DNA of 64,000 nucleotides, from assembly GCA_012840355.1 (NCBI GenBank), contig DULN01000007.1, positions 34,729 through 98,728 on the forward strand. Reading direction: 5' to 3'. The first letter of the stretch is position 1; each line of letters begins with the position of its first letter. Positions 52,724 to 61,113 of the stretch are shown in pieces. A program made the position numbers and the translations under genes. A model generated the notes under the pieces. The model saw only the letters and a list, made by a program, of their open reading frames with translations. It was not told where the DNA came from and ran no database searches. Source of the DNA: Clostridiales bacterium. Its GTDB lineage: Bacteria > Bacillota > Clostridia > Oscillospirales > CAG-272.

Positions 52724-53479
52724 TTATCTCCGCCGAGATGCCAAAATTGCCGAAATTTCCGCAAGGTCTTCAGGGGTGTTGACGCCCCACATCTCGGTTT
52801 CGTCCGGCGTTATGTAGGCGTCGACGCGCTCTCCCGCCGAGATGAGCACCGCAATAGTGTCTGTGAGGTAATACTCGCGCTTGGGGTTGTCGTTTTTTAT
52901 GTTCGCGAGCGCGTACCTGAGCTTGTCTGTGTCATATATGTATGTCCCGACGTTGAGCTCGCGTATGAGCTTTTGCTCGGGCGTGCAAACCGCGTCCTCG
53001 ACTATAGCCACCACATTGCCCGGCTCGGGTTTTGCGGGGTCGCGTATTACCCTGCCGAACGGCAGTTCGCGCTCCGTGACGCAAGACAGCAGCGTGCAGG
53101 CGCAGCCCGATGTTCGGTGCCGCTCCCTCATCATTTCCACCGTTTCGCGGCGCACGAGCGGCATATCGCCGTTTAGCACGAGCACCTCGCCTTTGTAGCC
53201 GCTAAAACTTGGGTGCGCGAGCGCGCACATGACGGCATAGCCGGTTCCATATGCATCTTCGCCCTGCCTGACGAATGTGTAGCCGGGGAAAGCCTCTTCG
53301 ACTTTTTCGGCAAGGTGGCCGGTGACGATTATAATGTCTTCTTTTTTACAGCAGGAGGCGGTTTCGAGCACATAGGCGAGCAGCGGCACGCCATTCGCTT
53401 CGCGCAGCACCTTCGGCAGGTCGCCGCCAAGCGAGGCGAGCCTTGTGCCCTTGCCCGCCGCCATAATAATTGCTTTCAT
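52724..53479 (-). CDS. Stand-alone GlmU-like sugar nucleotidyltransferase
   Basis: A 251-aa protein equal to the N-terminal pyrophosphorylase domain of GlmU. It has IIMAAGKGTRL at residues 4-14, LPKVLREANGVPLLAYVL, GTGYAVMCAL, VLNGDMPLVR near 105, REYYLTDTI near 205 and WGVNTPEDLAE near 234. The left-handed beta-helix acetyltransferase domain is missing, and the gene ends cleanly after the first domain. It probably makes a UDP- or other NDP-sugar such as UDP-N-acetylglucosamine. Whether it complements a full GlmU elsewhere is unknown. It has its own promoter. Confidence 0.88.
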   Translation of the reverse strand: MKAIIMAAGKGTRLASLGGDLPKVLREANGVPLLAYVLETASCCKKEDIIIVTGHLAEKVEEAFPGYTFVRQGEDAYGTGYAVMCALAHPSFSGYKGEVLVLNGDMPLVRRETVEMMRERHRTSGCACTLLSCVTERELPFGRVIRDPAKPEPGNVVAIVEDAVCTPEQKLIRELNVGTYIYDTDKLRYALANIKNDNPKREYYLTDTIAVLISAGERVDAYITPDETEMWGVNTPEDLAEISAILASRRR

Positions 53480-53516
53480 TTCGACAGTACCTCTGCGGTA
53501 TAGTTTTGCCTATGCT

Positions 53517-53545
53517 ATTATACTACCTTGCGGCGCAAATGGCAA
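53517..53545 (-). promoter_or_regulatory. Promoter of the GlmU-like gene
   Basis: On the minus strand TTGCCA (53540-53545), 17 bases, TATAAT (53517-53522). Confidence 0.82.
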
Positions 53546-53549
53546 CAGC

Positions 53550-53591
53550 GGCAAAAGTTTGCCGCGGCGAACTTAAGCCGCGGCAAACTTT
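53550..53591 (-). terminator. Terminator of the ABC/DUF1854 operon
   Basis: The 14-bp perfect stem AAAGTTTGCCGCGG / CCGCGGCAAACTTT (53554-53567 / 53578-53591) follows the last gene of the operon. Only TTTT follows, so it may be a moderate terminator. Confidence 0.75.
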
Positions 53592-53609
53592 ATTATATTA
53601 TGCACAAAA

Positions 53610-55835
53610 TTACGCGCTTTCGCTAATTTTCGCTGCTTCCGGGCTCATGCGGTTCATCTGGCGCTGGGCCATAACGAGGTTGTAGTAGATGCCGCGCTTG
53701 CGCATGAGCTCGTCATGCGTGCCGACCTCGGCCACCGTGCCTTTGTCAAGCACCACGAGCCGCGTGGCATTGCGCAGCGTCGAAAGCCTGTGCGCAATCG
53801 CAAGCGTCGTGCGGTTTTTCGCAAGCTGCTGCAGCGCGTCTTGGATTTGCTTTTCAGTTTCGGTGTCAAGCGACGAGGTCGCCTCGTCGAGTATCAGTAT
53901 CTTCGGGTCGTGCAAAAGCGCGCGCGCGATCGCGATCCTCTGCCGCTCGCCGCCCGAAAGGGTGTAACCCCGCTCGCCGACTTTTGTGTTATACGCGTCG
54001 GGCAGCCTCATTATAAACTTATGCGCGCCCGCAAGCTTCGCAGCGGTGATAACCTCCTCGCGGGTAGCGTCCGGCTTGGCGTATGCGATGTTCTCGTAAA
54101 TCGTGCCGGAGAACAGGAAGGTTTCCTGAAGCACGACTCCGATCTGCGAGCGCAGCGACTCCTGCGAGATGTCGCGGATGTCGTAGCCGTCGATTTTGAT
54201 ACTGCCCTCGTCGACGTCATAAAGGCGCATGACGAGGTTCGTAAGCGTCGTTTTGCCAACGCCCGATTTGCCGACTATGCCGATAAACTCGCCGGGCTTT
54301 ATTTCAAGGCTGACATGTCGCAGGACGTCTTTAGAGTCGTCGTAGCCGAAGGAGACGTTTTCTATGCTTATGTGACCTTTTATCTCTAGGTCGATGGCGT
54401 TTTCCTTGTCTGCGACGTCAATTTTCTCGTCGATTATATCGAAGATCTTTATAATGCTGGTCATGACCCTTATAAGCCGGCGCGGGATGTTCGCCATCCA
54501 GTTTAGCGGGCCGTAGATTATCGAAACGTACGCCGAGAACTGCTGCATCTCGCCGAGCGTCATCGTGCCGCCGAGGATTTTGTTGCCGACATAGTAAAGC
54601 AGGAAAAACTCCCCGATGCCCATAAAGAATCCGAGTACCGGGAATATTAGCGCGAAAGTCCGCTCGTTTGAGATTGCTATGTCGCGCTCTGCGGCGGTAA
54701 CCTTGTCATAGCGCTCCATCTCAGCTTTTTCCATGCCGAACGCCTTGACGACACGTATACCGCTGAATATGTCGTGCAGCACTGAGTTCGCCTTCGCGCT
54801 CAGCGTCCACTGCTTGTCGTAGCGCACATGGATAAATCTCCAGAACATCCTATGTGCTACCATTATGATGGGCGCCGGCAAGAGTATCATCAGCGCGAGC
54901 CGCCAGTCGTATATAAAAAGCATTAGGCTGACTGCGAAAAACACCAGTATCTGTTGGACAATCTCGCCGAGCTGATATGTGATGAAGTCGTGCACGGTGG
55001 CGGTGTCGCCGGTCACCCTGTTGATAAGCTCGCCTGCGGTGCGCTTTGACACCCGCTTGAGCGAGAGCAGCTCGATTTTGTTGAACACCATCGAGCGCAG
55101 CTTCGTTATAACTTTGTTGCTGGCTTCGACCATCGTCAGAGAGCGCAGTATCGTAAGCACCCGCGACAAAAGGCTCACTCCGAAGATGCAGGCGATAACC
55201 GTTAGGAAGCCCGCGAATTCCGGTATCTCTTCGGCTTTTATGTAGTCGTCGACCAGTATACGGTTAAAATACGGGCCGAGCATATTCAGCGCCGAGATGA
55301 TAAAGTACATTATCACCGAGGCGATTATGTAGCCCTTATAGGGTTTCGCAATATCCCAAAGCCTTGAGAGGTACTTCTTTTTGTCCGCGCAATGCGGGCA
55401 AACGTTCGAACCCGGCGGGTACGGGCGCATACACTTGGGGCAGTATATGTCGACTTCCTCTTCAAACGATGCGTCGAACACGCCAGACTCAAGGTAGCGG
55501 TTAAGGCGTTTTGCGACCGTCGCATAAAGCAGGTTCATCGACATATCCGCCCTGCAAAGCAGCACTTCCCGCTCCCCGAGGTCTATTTCAACATTCGTGC
55601 AGCCGATGCCCGGGACGCATTTAACTTCTTTTACGTTGGCGATATCGTACTCAACGTCGAGCGCCCCGTCGCGGTACACTTTTATTTTGTCTTTTGTAAA
55701 GCCGACAAGCCCGTCTACGCGCTCCTTGCGCGCGGTTGGGGTCAAGTTAAATGGTAAAACGACAATAACGTCACCCGGCCCGACCGTCTTGTCAAGCTCT
55801 AAAAAGCGCTCTTTCAGCGCCTTTTGCGATTCCAT
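53610..55835 (-). CDS. ABC half-exporter with N-terminal PH-like region and zinc ribbon (ABC B)
   Basis: A 741-aa fused permease-ATPase. Residues 1-125 form an unusual cytosolic domain of beta strands (VDGLVGFTKDKIKVYRDG, VEYDIANVKEVKCVPGIG) like a bacterial PH or YokE-like domain. Next is a zinc ribbon CPKCMRPYPPGSNVCPHC near 133-150, then six membrane helices, then an ATPase with Walker A GKSGVGKTT, signature LSGGERQR and Walker B ILILDEATSSLD. The transmembrane and ATPase parts are of the MsbA/multidrug exporter type. GGAGG lies 10 bases before the ATG at 55835. It starts 34 bases after the DUF1854 gene and probably pairs with ABC A to form a heterodimer. Confidence 0.88.
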   Translation of the reverse strand: MESQKALKERFLELDKTVGPGDVIVVLPFNLTPTARKERVDGLVGFTKDKIKVYRDGALDVEYDIANVKEVKCVPGIGCTNVEIDLGEREVLLCRADMSMNLLYATVAKRLNRYLESGVFDASFEEEVDIYCPKCMRPYPPGSNVCPHCADKKKYLSRLWDIAKPYKGYIIASVIMYFIISALNMLGPYFNRILVDDYIKAEEIPEFAGFLTVIACIFGVSLLSRVLTILRSLTMVEASNKVITKLRSMVFNKIELLSLKRVSKRTAGELINRVTGDTATVHDFITYQLGEIVQQILVFFAVSLMLFIYDWRLALMILLPAPIIMVAHRMFWRFIHVRYDKQWTLSAKANSVLHDIFSGIRVVKAFGMEKAEMERYDKVTAAERDIAISNERTFALIFPVLGFFMGIGEFFLLYYVGNKILGGTMTLGEMQQFSAYVSIIYGPLNWMANIPRRLIRVMTSIIKIFDIIDEKIDVADKENAIDLEIKGHISIENVSFGYDDSKDVLRHVSLEIKPGEFIGIVGKSGVGKTTLTNLVMRLYDVDEGSIKIDGYDIRDISQESLRSQIGVVLQETFLFSGTIYENIAYAKPDATREEVITAAKLAGAHKFIMRLPDAYNTKVGERGYTLSGGERQRIAIARALLHDPKILILDEATSSLDTETEKQIQDALQQLAKNRTTLAIAHRLSTLRNATRLVVLDKGTVAEVGTHDELMRKRGIYYNLVMAQRQMNRMSPEAAKISESA

Positions 55836-55869
55836 TTCAGTTTCACCTCCGCTCAAGAAGAGGCAAGCT

Positions 55870-56451
55870 TTATAGGTAAAGCTCAATCATCCGGTAGCTT
55901 TTGCGGTCGAGCTCGTGGATGTCTGGTATTTCATACCGGTTGCCGTTCATGTCGACTACGAACAACCGTGTCGAGGTGACCCTTATTATGCTGCGGTATG
56001 TATCCTGAACCGTGAACTGCAGCGGGCCGATGTCGGTCTCCACTTTCCAATGAGAGAAGCCGTAGCGCTCCTTTATCTGTTTTATCGCCTTTATCGTGGG
56101 CGTATAGTATTTGCGCTCAAGCTCTTCCTCGATAAGCTTGCGCATGTTCGGCTCTATGTTGCGCAGGTCACCGATTATCCCTATTTCGTTTTGGTCTTTA
56201 TCAAGTACCGAAATATACTCATAGGGGTCGTCGAACGGGAAAGCACGGTGAAGGAACACCCTGTCCCAGTTCTTTTCCTCACGCTCGCCGTTTTCATTTT
56301 CAAGCTTTGCGCGCAGCGCGAGGAAGTCTTTGTTCTTGTAAAACACGGCATTGCCCGCAGCCACTTCGTCGTCGAGCTTTACTATCTTGACGACGTCGCG
56401 CAGCGCGGATGCCGGCCGGTTGTTTGCTTCGGATTTTCGCGAGTCTGACAC
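55870..56451 (-). CDS. DUF1854 domain protein
   Basis: A 193-aa soluble protein with the DUF1854 core: VFLHRAFPFDDPYEYISVLDKDQNEIGII near residues 66-95, LIEEELERKYYTPTIKAIKQIKERYG and the end VVDMNGNRYEIPDIHELDRKSYRMIELYL. The family is known beside ABC exporters, including a group linked to cyanophycin metabolism in Proteobacteria, but has no assigned activity. The start is a GTG with GGGAG upstream. It lies between the two exporter genes in the same operon, so a regulatory or accessory role for the transporter is likely. No cyanophycin gene is seen in the window. Confidence 0.88.
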   Translation of the reverse strand: MSDSRKSEANNRPASALRDVVKIVKLDDEVAAGNAVFYKNKDFLALRAKLENENGEREEKNWDRVFLHRAFPFDDPYEYISVLDKDQNEIGIIGDLRNIEPNMRKLIEEELERKYYTPTIKAIKQIKERYGFSHWKVETDIGPLQFTVQDTYRSIIRVTSTRLFVVDMNGNRYEIPDIHELDRKSYRMIELYL

Positions 56452-56504
56452 TCTGTTACCACTCCCAACAAAACGCTTCTTGCGTTATTTTTCAGTAATG
56501 CCGT

Positions 56505-59072
56505 TTATTCTGCGACCCCAATGCTCCTCAGCGCTTCCAGCTGCAGCCTGTAAAGGTTGTAATATATTCCTTTCTTCGAAATAAGCTCCGCGTGCGTGCC
56601 GAACTCCGGCATCTTGCCGTTTTCGATGACTATCAGGTAGTCGGCGTCGCGCAGCGTCGAAAGCCGGTGGGCGATCATTATCGTCGTGCGGCCCACCACC
56701 AGCTTCGACAGCGCCGCCTGGATCTGCCTTTCGGTTTCGGTATCCATCGACGCGGTAGCTTCGTCGAGAATAAGTATATTCGGGTTACGCAAAATCGCGC
56801 GCGCTATGGATATGCGCTGACGCTCGCCGCCCGAGAGGTCCTTGTAGCCAAAGCCGATGCGCGTCAGATACGCGTCCGGCATCTTCATTATGAAGCTGTG
56901 CGCGCCGGCGATTTTCGCGGCTTCGATCACTTCCTCATATGTAGCGTCGGGCTTTGCGTAGCGGATATTGTCCAGTATTGTGCCTGAGAAAAGATAAGTT
57001 TCCTGAGATACAATTGCGATATTTTTGCGCAAATCCTCAAAGGCGATGTCCTTTATGTTGACGCCGTCGATGAGGATTTCGCCCTCGGCAACGTCGTAGA
57101 GCCTTATTAGCAGGTTGGCAAGCGTGCTTTTGCCCGCGCCGGTATGCCCGACGATGCCGATAATCTGCCCGGGCTCAATCGTAAAGGATATGCCGTCGAT
57201 GACTTTGCGGTTTTTATCATACGAGAACGAAACGTTGCGGAAAGTGACCCTGCCCTGCATGTTCGGCATGCGGACGGGGTTTTCGCGCTCGGCAACCTCG
57301 GGCACGGCATCCATTATTTCCATCAGCCTGTGCATTGAGTTGAGGCAGTTTGACGCCCAGTTTGTCATATCGACGAAGAAGTACATCGGGCTCCATATCA
57401 TGTTCATGTACGACACGAACACAAGCAGCGTGCCGTATGTCATCTCGCCCTTAATGACCTTCCAGCCGCCGACAAGCCAAACGATAATGTTGCCGACATA
57501 AAGCAGGAAACTCGTCGCCGGGTACGCGGTATTTTCAAAGCGACGCAGCGTGCGGTCGGCGTTTGCAAGCTCATCCGAGTGGGCTTTAAAGCGCGCCATC
57601 TCGCGCTTTTCTTTCGAGAACGCCTTAACGACGCGCACGCCGGTCAAAACGTCCGAAAGCATCGAGTTAAGCTCTCTTGAGCGCGAGTACTGGTGCGCCC
57701 AGAGCTTTTCGGCATGATCGAACAGCCAGACAATGAGCATTACCACAAACGGGAACACCACGACCGCCAAGAGCGTCAGCCAAAATTCCATCATGAACAT
57801 CAAGACGATGACCACGATAGCCTGTATGATGTTCACCAAAAAATAAGGCAATCCGTCGACGAAGAACCAATATATGTTATTCGCGTCGCGGTTGACCTGG
57901 TTCATAAGGCCGCCGGTCTGGCGCCCGGTGAAAAACGAAATCGAAAGACGCTCGATAGCGCCGAATATGACTTTTTTAAGGTCGTAAACCACATGCGCCG
58001 AGATATATGCGGAGACCCATCCCATGACCATCGATATGAACATGGACAGCAGCCTGGTCCCCACTACAATCCCAAGCACCAATAAAAGCTCACCGTAGAA
58101 TTTGCCGTTTTTGTCGAGCACCTGGTCGTAGTAGAATCCAGAGCTGACGTACGGCGCTATTACGCCAAGCGCGCTCGACAGCAAAAGCATCATCAGCGAG
58201 ATACCGACATATGCCTTGTACTTGGCGAAAAAGGTAGCAAACCGCGCGATTATCTTGCCCTTATCAACGCAGCGCGGGCAGATTTTGCGCTCCGGGTCGG
58301 CGTAGCGCTGCCCGCACTTTGGACAAAACAGCTCTTGCTTTTTGTCCTCCTCGTCAAACTCCAACTCTCCGGTCTCATGATACCTGTTTATGTATTTGAC
58401 AAACAGCCGCATATCGGTGCGGCAGGCGTTTGTAAAGCGCGTGATAAGCACGACTTCGCCTTTTATTTCCGGCTGCTGGAATCCTTGCTTATTTTCTTCT
58501 TTCTCCACCTCGGGCATCGGGCGCCCTTCTTCTATAGCGCGCCTTATCGCCTCCGCCAGTCTTTTCTCGCGCTCCTCGCGCTCTTTGCGCTCGGCGCGTG
58601 CGCGCTCAACCCGCTCGGCTTCGAGCTTTGCGTTTTCATCGTCGAGCATCGTCGCGCAAAGCCGGCAGGTGGAGATAAGCTCTTCAATAAAGAAATTCTT
58701 TAGGTTCGCAAGGGGGTAATATTGGTACGAAATCTGCTCAAAATCGTATATCACACGGCTTTTGGCTTCCCTGTATTTGCGAAGCATCCGCTTTACCGCG
58801 CCGGCGGGGCCTTTTCCTGCGCGCTCCGATTCGGCAGCCGCGGCGACAAAGCTTTGATCGGGCATGCGCCCTAAAAGCCGCTTTTTGGGGGTTACGGTCT
58901 TAATGCCGCCTATGACAATAAGGTCGTCTTCGGTTACCAAAAGCCAGTTATCGCAATAAACGCCGTCGGAGTTCATATCCGAACGGACGCACATTTTGAT
59001 ATCGCTTTCGGCAATGCCCTTTTCCGCAAGCTTGGCTATAAGCTCGCGCGGCAATTTGCTTAGCTCAATCAA
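56505..59072 (-). CDS. ABC half-exporter with extended N-terminal region and zinc ribbon (ABC A)
   Basis: An 855-aa fused permease-ATPase. The N-terminal 290 residues have strands like a PH domain (NWLLVTEDDLIVIGGIKTV near 50-68), interrupted by a highly charged coiled coil (residues 165-200, rich in Arg, Glu and Lys) and CRLCATM. A zinc ribbon CPKCGQRYADPERKICPRC follows, then six membrane helices, then an ATPase with Walker A GHTGAGKST, signature LSGGERQR and Walker B ILILDEATASMD. The start is a TTG at 59072 with AAGGAGGG 6 bases upstream. The frame is open 69 codons further, but that part has no ribosome-binding site and the promoter lies near it. It is the first gene of the operon. Confidence 0.87.
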   Translation of the reverse strand: MIELSKLPRELIAKLAEKGIAESDIKMCVRSDMNSDGVYCDNWLLVTEDDLIVIGGIKTVTPKKRLLGRMPDQSFVAAAAESERAGKGPAGAVKRMLRKYREAKSRVIYDFEQISYQYYPLANLKNFFIEELISTCRLCATMLDDENAKLEAERVERARAERKEREEREKRLAEAIRRAIEEGRPMPEVEKEENKQGFQQPEIKGEVVLITRFTNACRTDMRLFVKYINRYHETGELEFDEEDKKQELFCPKCGQRYADPERKICPRCVDKGKIIARFATFFAKYKAYVGISLMMLLLSSALGVIAPYVSSGFYYDQVLDKNGKFYGELLLVLGIVVGTRLLSMFISMVMGWVSAYISAHVVYDLKKVIFGAIERLSISFFTGRQTGGLMNQVNRDANNIYWFFVDGLPYFLVNIIQAIVVIVLMFMMEFWLTLLAVVVFPFVVMLIVWLFDHAEKLWAHQYSRSRELNSMLSDVLTGVRVVKAFSKEKREMARFKAHSDELANADRTLRRFENTAYPATSFLLYVGNIIVWLVGGWKVIKGEMTYGTLLVFVSYMNMIWSPMYFFVDMTNWASNCLNSMHRLMEIMDAVPEVAERENPVRMPNMQGRVTFRNVSFSYDKNRKVIDGISFTIEPGQIIGIVGHTGAGKSTLANLLIRLYDVAEGEILIDGVNIKDIAFEDLRKNIAIVSQETYLFSGTILDNIRYAKPDATYEEVIEAAKIAGAHSFIMKMPDAYLTRIGFGYKDLSGGERQRISIARAILRNPNILILDEATASMDTETERQIQAALSKLVVGRTTIMIAHRLSTLRDADYLIVIENGKMPEFGTHAELISKKGIYYNLYRLQLEALRSIGVAE

Positions 59073-59250
59073 TCGCTTCCCTCCTTGCTGGAGCGGTAAA
59101 AAAGTGAGCCTTAAACCCGCCCTGCCGGGCAACACAGGCTCTTTGATTTTGCTTATTTTAGCAAGCAACCAGTCGTTGCAAAGAATAAACGGACCGGTTA
59201 CAAAACGCGTCCTGCGCATCGCAGGCCATGCACGAGAGCACACAATAGGT

Positions 59251-59279
59251 ATTATAGTATTTTGTATAAAAAAAGTCAA
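59251..59279 (-). promoter_or_regulatory. Promoter of the ABC/DUF1854 operon
   Basis: On the minus strand TTGACT (59274-59279), 17 bases, TATAAT (59251-59256). The transcript leader is about 170 bases and can form several small hairpins, such as CCTGCG-ATG-CGCAGG. Confidence 0.82.
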
Positions 59280-59389
59280 CTAATAGAATCGTTTTATCCT
59301 ATATTTGTAATACAACTGTAGCAAGCTGGCATGCTAAAGTGGCGATTTTGCCGAAATTTTTAGTTTAGTTTAACATTTTTATCACCAGA

Positions 59390-59419
59390 TTGACAAATCA
59401 TGTTGGCTTAGTATATAAT
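59390..59419 (+). promoter_or_regulatory. Promoter of lipoprotein paralogue 5
   Basis: On the plus strand TTGACA (59390-59395), 18 bases, TATAAT (59414-59419). Confidence 0.88.
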
Positions 59420-59450
59420 AAGATACACTCACGAAGCCGGGAGGTTTGGT

Positions 59451-60932
59451 ATGTACGATAGGCCTTTGAGAATTTTGTCCGCACTGCTTGCGGCAGTGGC
59501 GTTAGCCGGGCTTTTTGCCTGCTCCGACAGTGGAAGACCGAAATCCGGCTCGGTAACCGAGCCGTCCGGAAGCACGCAGACAGGTGGCGACGAAGAGACC
59601 CGTATATACCCCGATTTGCCGGACAAAAAGTTCGACGGCTATAACTTCAGGATGGCGCATTGGGAGATTGACGGGTGGACGATAATTTACGACCTTGACG
59701 CAGACGAAGAAACCGGCGATATAATAAACGACTCGGTTTACAAAAGGAACCTCGCGATTGAAGAAAAGTATAACGTCGAAATAACCGCCGACTATATAAA
59801 CCACGCAGAGCTTATAAACACCTGTGTTAAGACGGTCAGGGCAGGCGACCTCCCATACGACGTTTACTTCCCTCGCACATATGAGAGCACACAGCTTGTG
59901 CAGCAAAGCGTCCTGCTCGACCTGCACACCCTGCCGTATATAGACTGGGATAAGCCTTGGTGGGACTCGCAGTCGGTGGCGGAGCTCTCGCTTGGCGGGA
60001 TGCTCCCGATGGTCGAGGGCGACATAACGCTGATGGACAAGAGCGCCACCGCCTGCATTTTCTATAACAAGAAAGTGCAAACCGACAACGCCGTCGGCGA
60101 CCTTTACCAGCTCGTTTACAATAACGAGTGGACGCTTGACAAGATGATAAGCCTCGGCAGGTCGGTGACCGCCGACCTCAACGGCGACAGCGTGCTTGAC
60201 GGCAATGACCGCTGGGGCGTCGTGGCGTACGACGACTGGACATACATTATGCTGCACGGCAGCGGTGGACGCTACGCCTCTAAGGACGAGGACGACTACC
60301 CAATTATAGCGTTCGACAACGAGCGCACGCTCACCGTCGCGCAGAAAATCCTCGACTGCATGTGGGACGAGACGTTCTTCTTGCACACCAACAAGCTCAA
60401 AGACGGGCAGACGCCTATAACCATGATGGCAGCCGACCAGATGCTGTTCTACGTCGAGCGCATAGTCGTCACCGAGCGGCTGCGCGCGGTAGAAAGCGAC
60501 TTCGGCATCCTTCCGGCCCCGAAATTCGATGCAAACCAGAAAAACTACGGGCATTCGGTGTCCATCCACACATCCGGCATTTTGACCGTCCCGCTCAACG
60601 CGGTCGAGACGGAAATTACGGGGATATTGCTCGAAGCGCTTGCCGCAGAGTCAAAATATGTGGTTATTCCCTCGTATTATGACATAGTTCTCAAAGACAA
60701 GTATACGCGCGACGCCGAGTCGGTCGACATGCTCGATATAATACTCCAAAACCGCGTATATGACCTCGGCGAGTTCTACCAGTTCGGCAGGTTTAACGAA
60801 CTTTACCTGCGCGCATATCCGAACAACAAGCGCGACCTCGTCTCTCTGTTTACCCAAAACAGCAAAAAGATGCAGACCGAAATAGACAGGCTGATTAAGA
60901 CGATCGAAAAGCAAAAAGAAGCGGCGGCGTAA
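59451..60932 (+). CDS. Solute-binding-like lipoprotein, paralogue 5
   Basis: A 493-aa lipoprotein, signal peptide ending LAGLFAC (Cys24), Ser/Gly/Thr linker, then LPDKKFDGYNFRM, TGDIINDSVYKRNLAIEEKYNVEI near residues 89-112, LVYNNEWTLDKM, the calcium-loop-like DLNGDSVLDGND near 243, and FGILPAPKFDANQKNY near 350. The C-terminus has a basic helix. GGGAGG lies 7 bases before the ATG. It is monocistronic with a consensus promoter and terminator, and again no permease is adjacent. Block-by-block similarity to paralogue 2 is the highest in the set by eye. Confidence 0.85.
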   Translation: MYDRPLRILSALLAAVALAGLFACSDSGRPKSGSVTEPSGSTQTGGDEETRIYPDLPDKKFDGYNFRMAHWEIDGWTIIYDLDADEETGDIINDSVYKRNLAIEEKYNVEITADYINHAELINTCVKTVRAGDLPYDVYFPRTYESTQLVQQSVLLDLHTLPYIDWDKPWWDSQSVAELSLGGMLPMVEGDITLMDKSATACIFYNKKVQTDNAVGDLYQLVYNNEWTLDKMISLGRSVTADLNGDSVLDGNDRWGVVAYDDWTYIMLHGSGGRYASKDEDDYPIIAFDNERTLTVAQKILDCMWDETFFLHTNKLKDGQTPITMMAADQMLFYVERIVVTERLRAVESDFGILPAPKFDANQKNYGHSVSIHTSGILTVPLNAVETEITGILLEALAAESKYVVIPSYYDIVLKDKYTRDAESVDMLDIILQNRVYDLGEFYQFGRFNELYLRAYPNNKRDLVSLFTQNSKKMQTEIDRLIKTIEKQKEAAA

Positions 60933-60941
60933 GCCTTCACA

Positions 60942-60970
60942 TGCCCGGTTTTATGACCGGGCATTTTTTT
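60942..60970 (+). terminator. Terminator of lipoprotein paralogue 5
   Basis: The stem TGCCCGGT / ACCGGGCA (60942-60949 / 60956-60963) is followed by eight T. Confidence 0.9.
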
Positions 60971-61037
60971 TGCCGGGCATAAACGCGAGGCTAAAATACG
61001 CAAAATAAGCTATATAGCTGCCAAAGCTGAGGTTTTG

Positions 61038-61066
61038 TTGACATTGCTGGGGTTTTGTGCTATACT
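61038..61066 (+). promoter_or_regulatory. Promoter of the YfhO-family gene
   Basis: On the plus strand TTGACA (61038-61043), 17 bases, TATACT (61061-61066). Confidence 0.85.
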
Positions 61067-61113
61067 TGCCGCGTGAAAGCAAAGCCTCAAATATGCTGTT
61101 TTTGGAAAGAAAA

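Noticed and set aside
59502..60569. 355-codon open frame on the minus strand
   Set aside because: It is antisense to the clear lipoprotein gene, has no ribosome-binding site and its translation is Val/His/Arg-rich as expected for a shadow of GC-biased codons.
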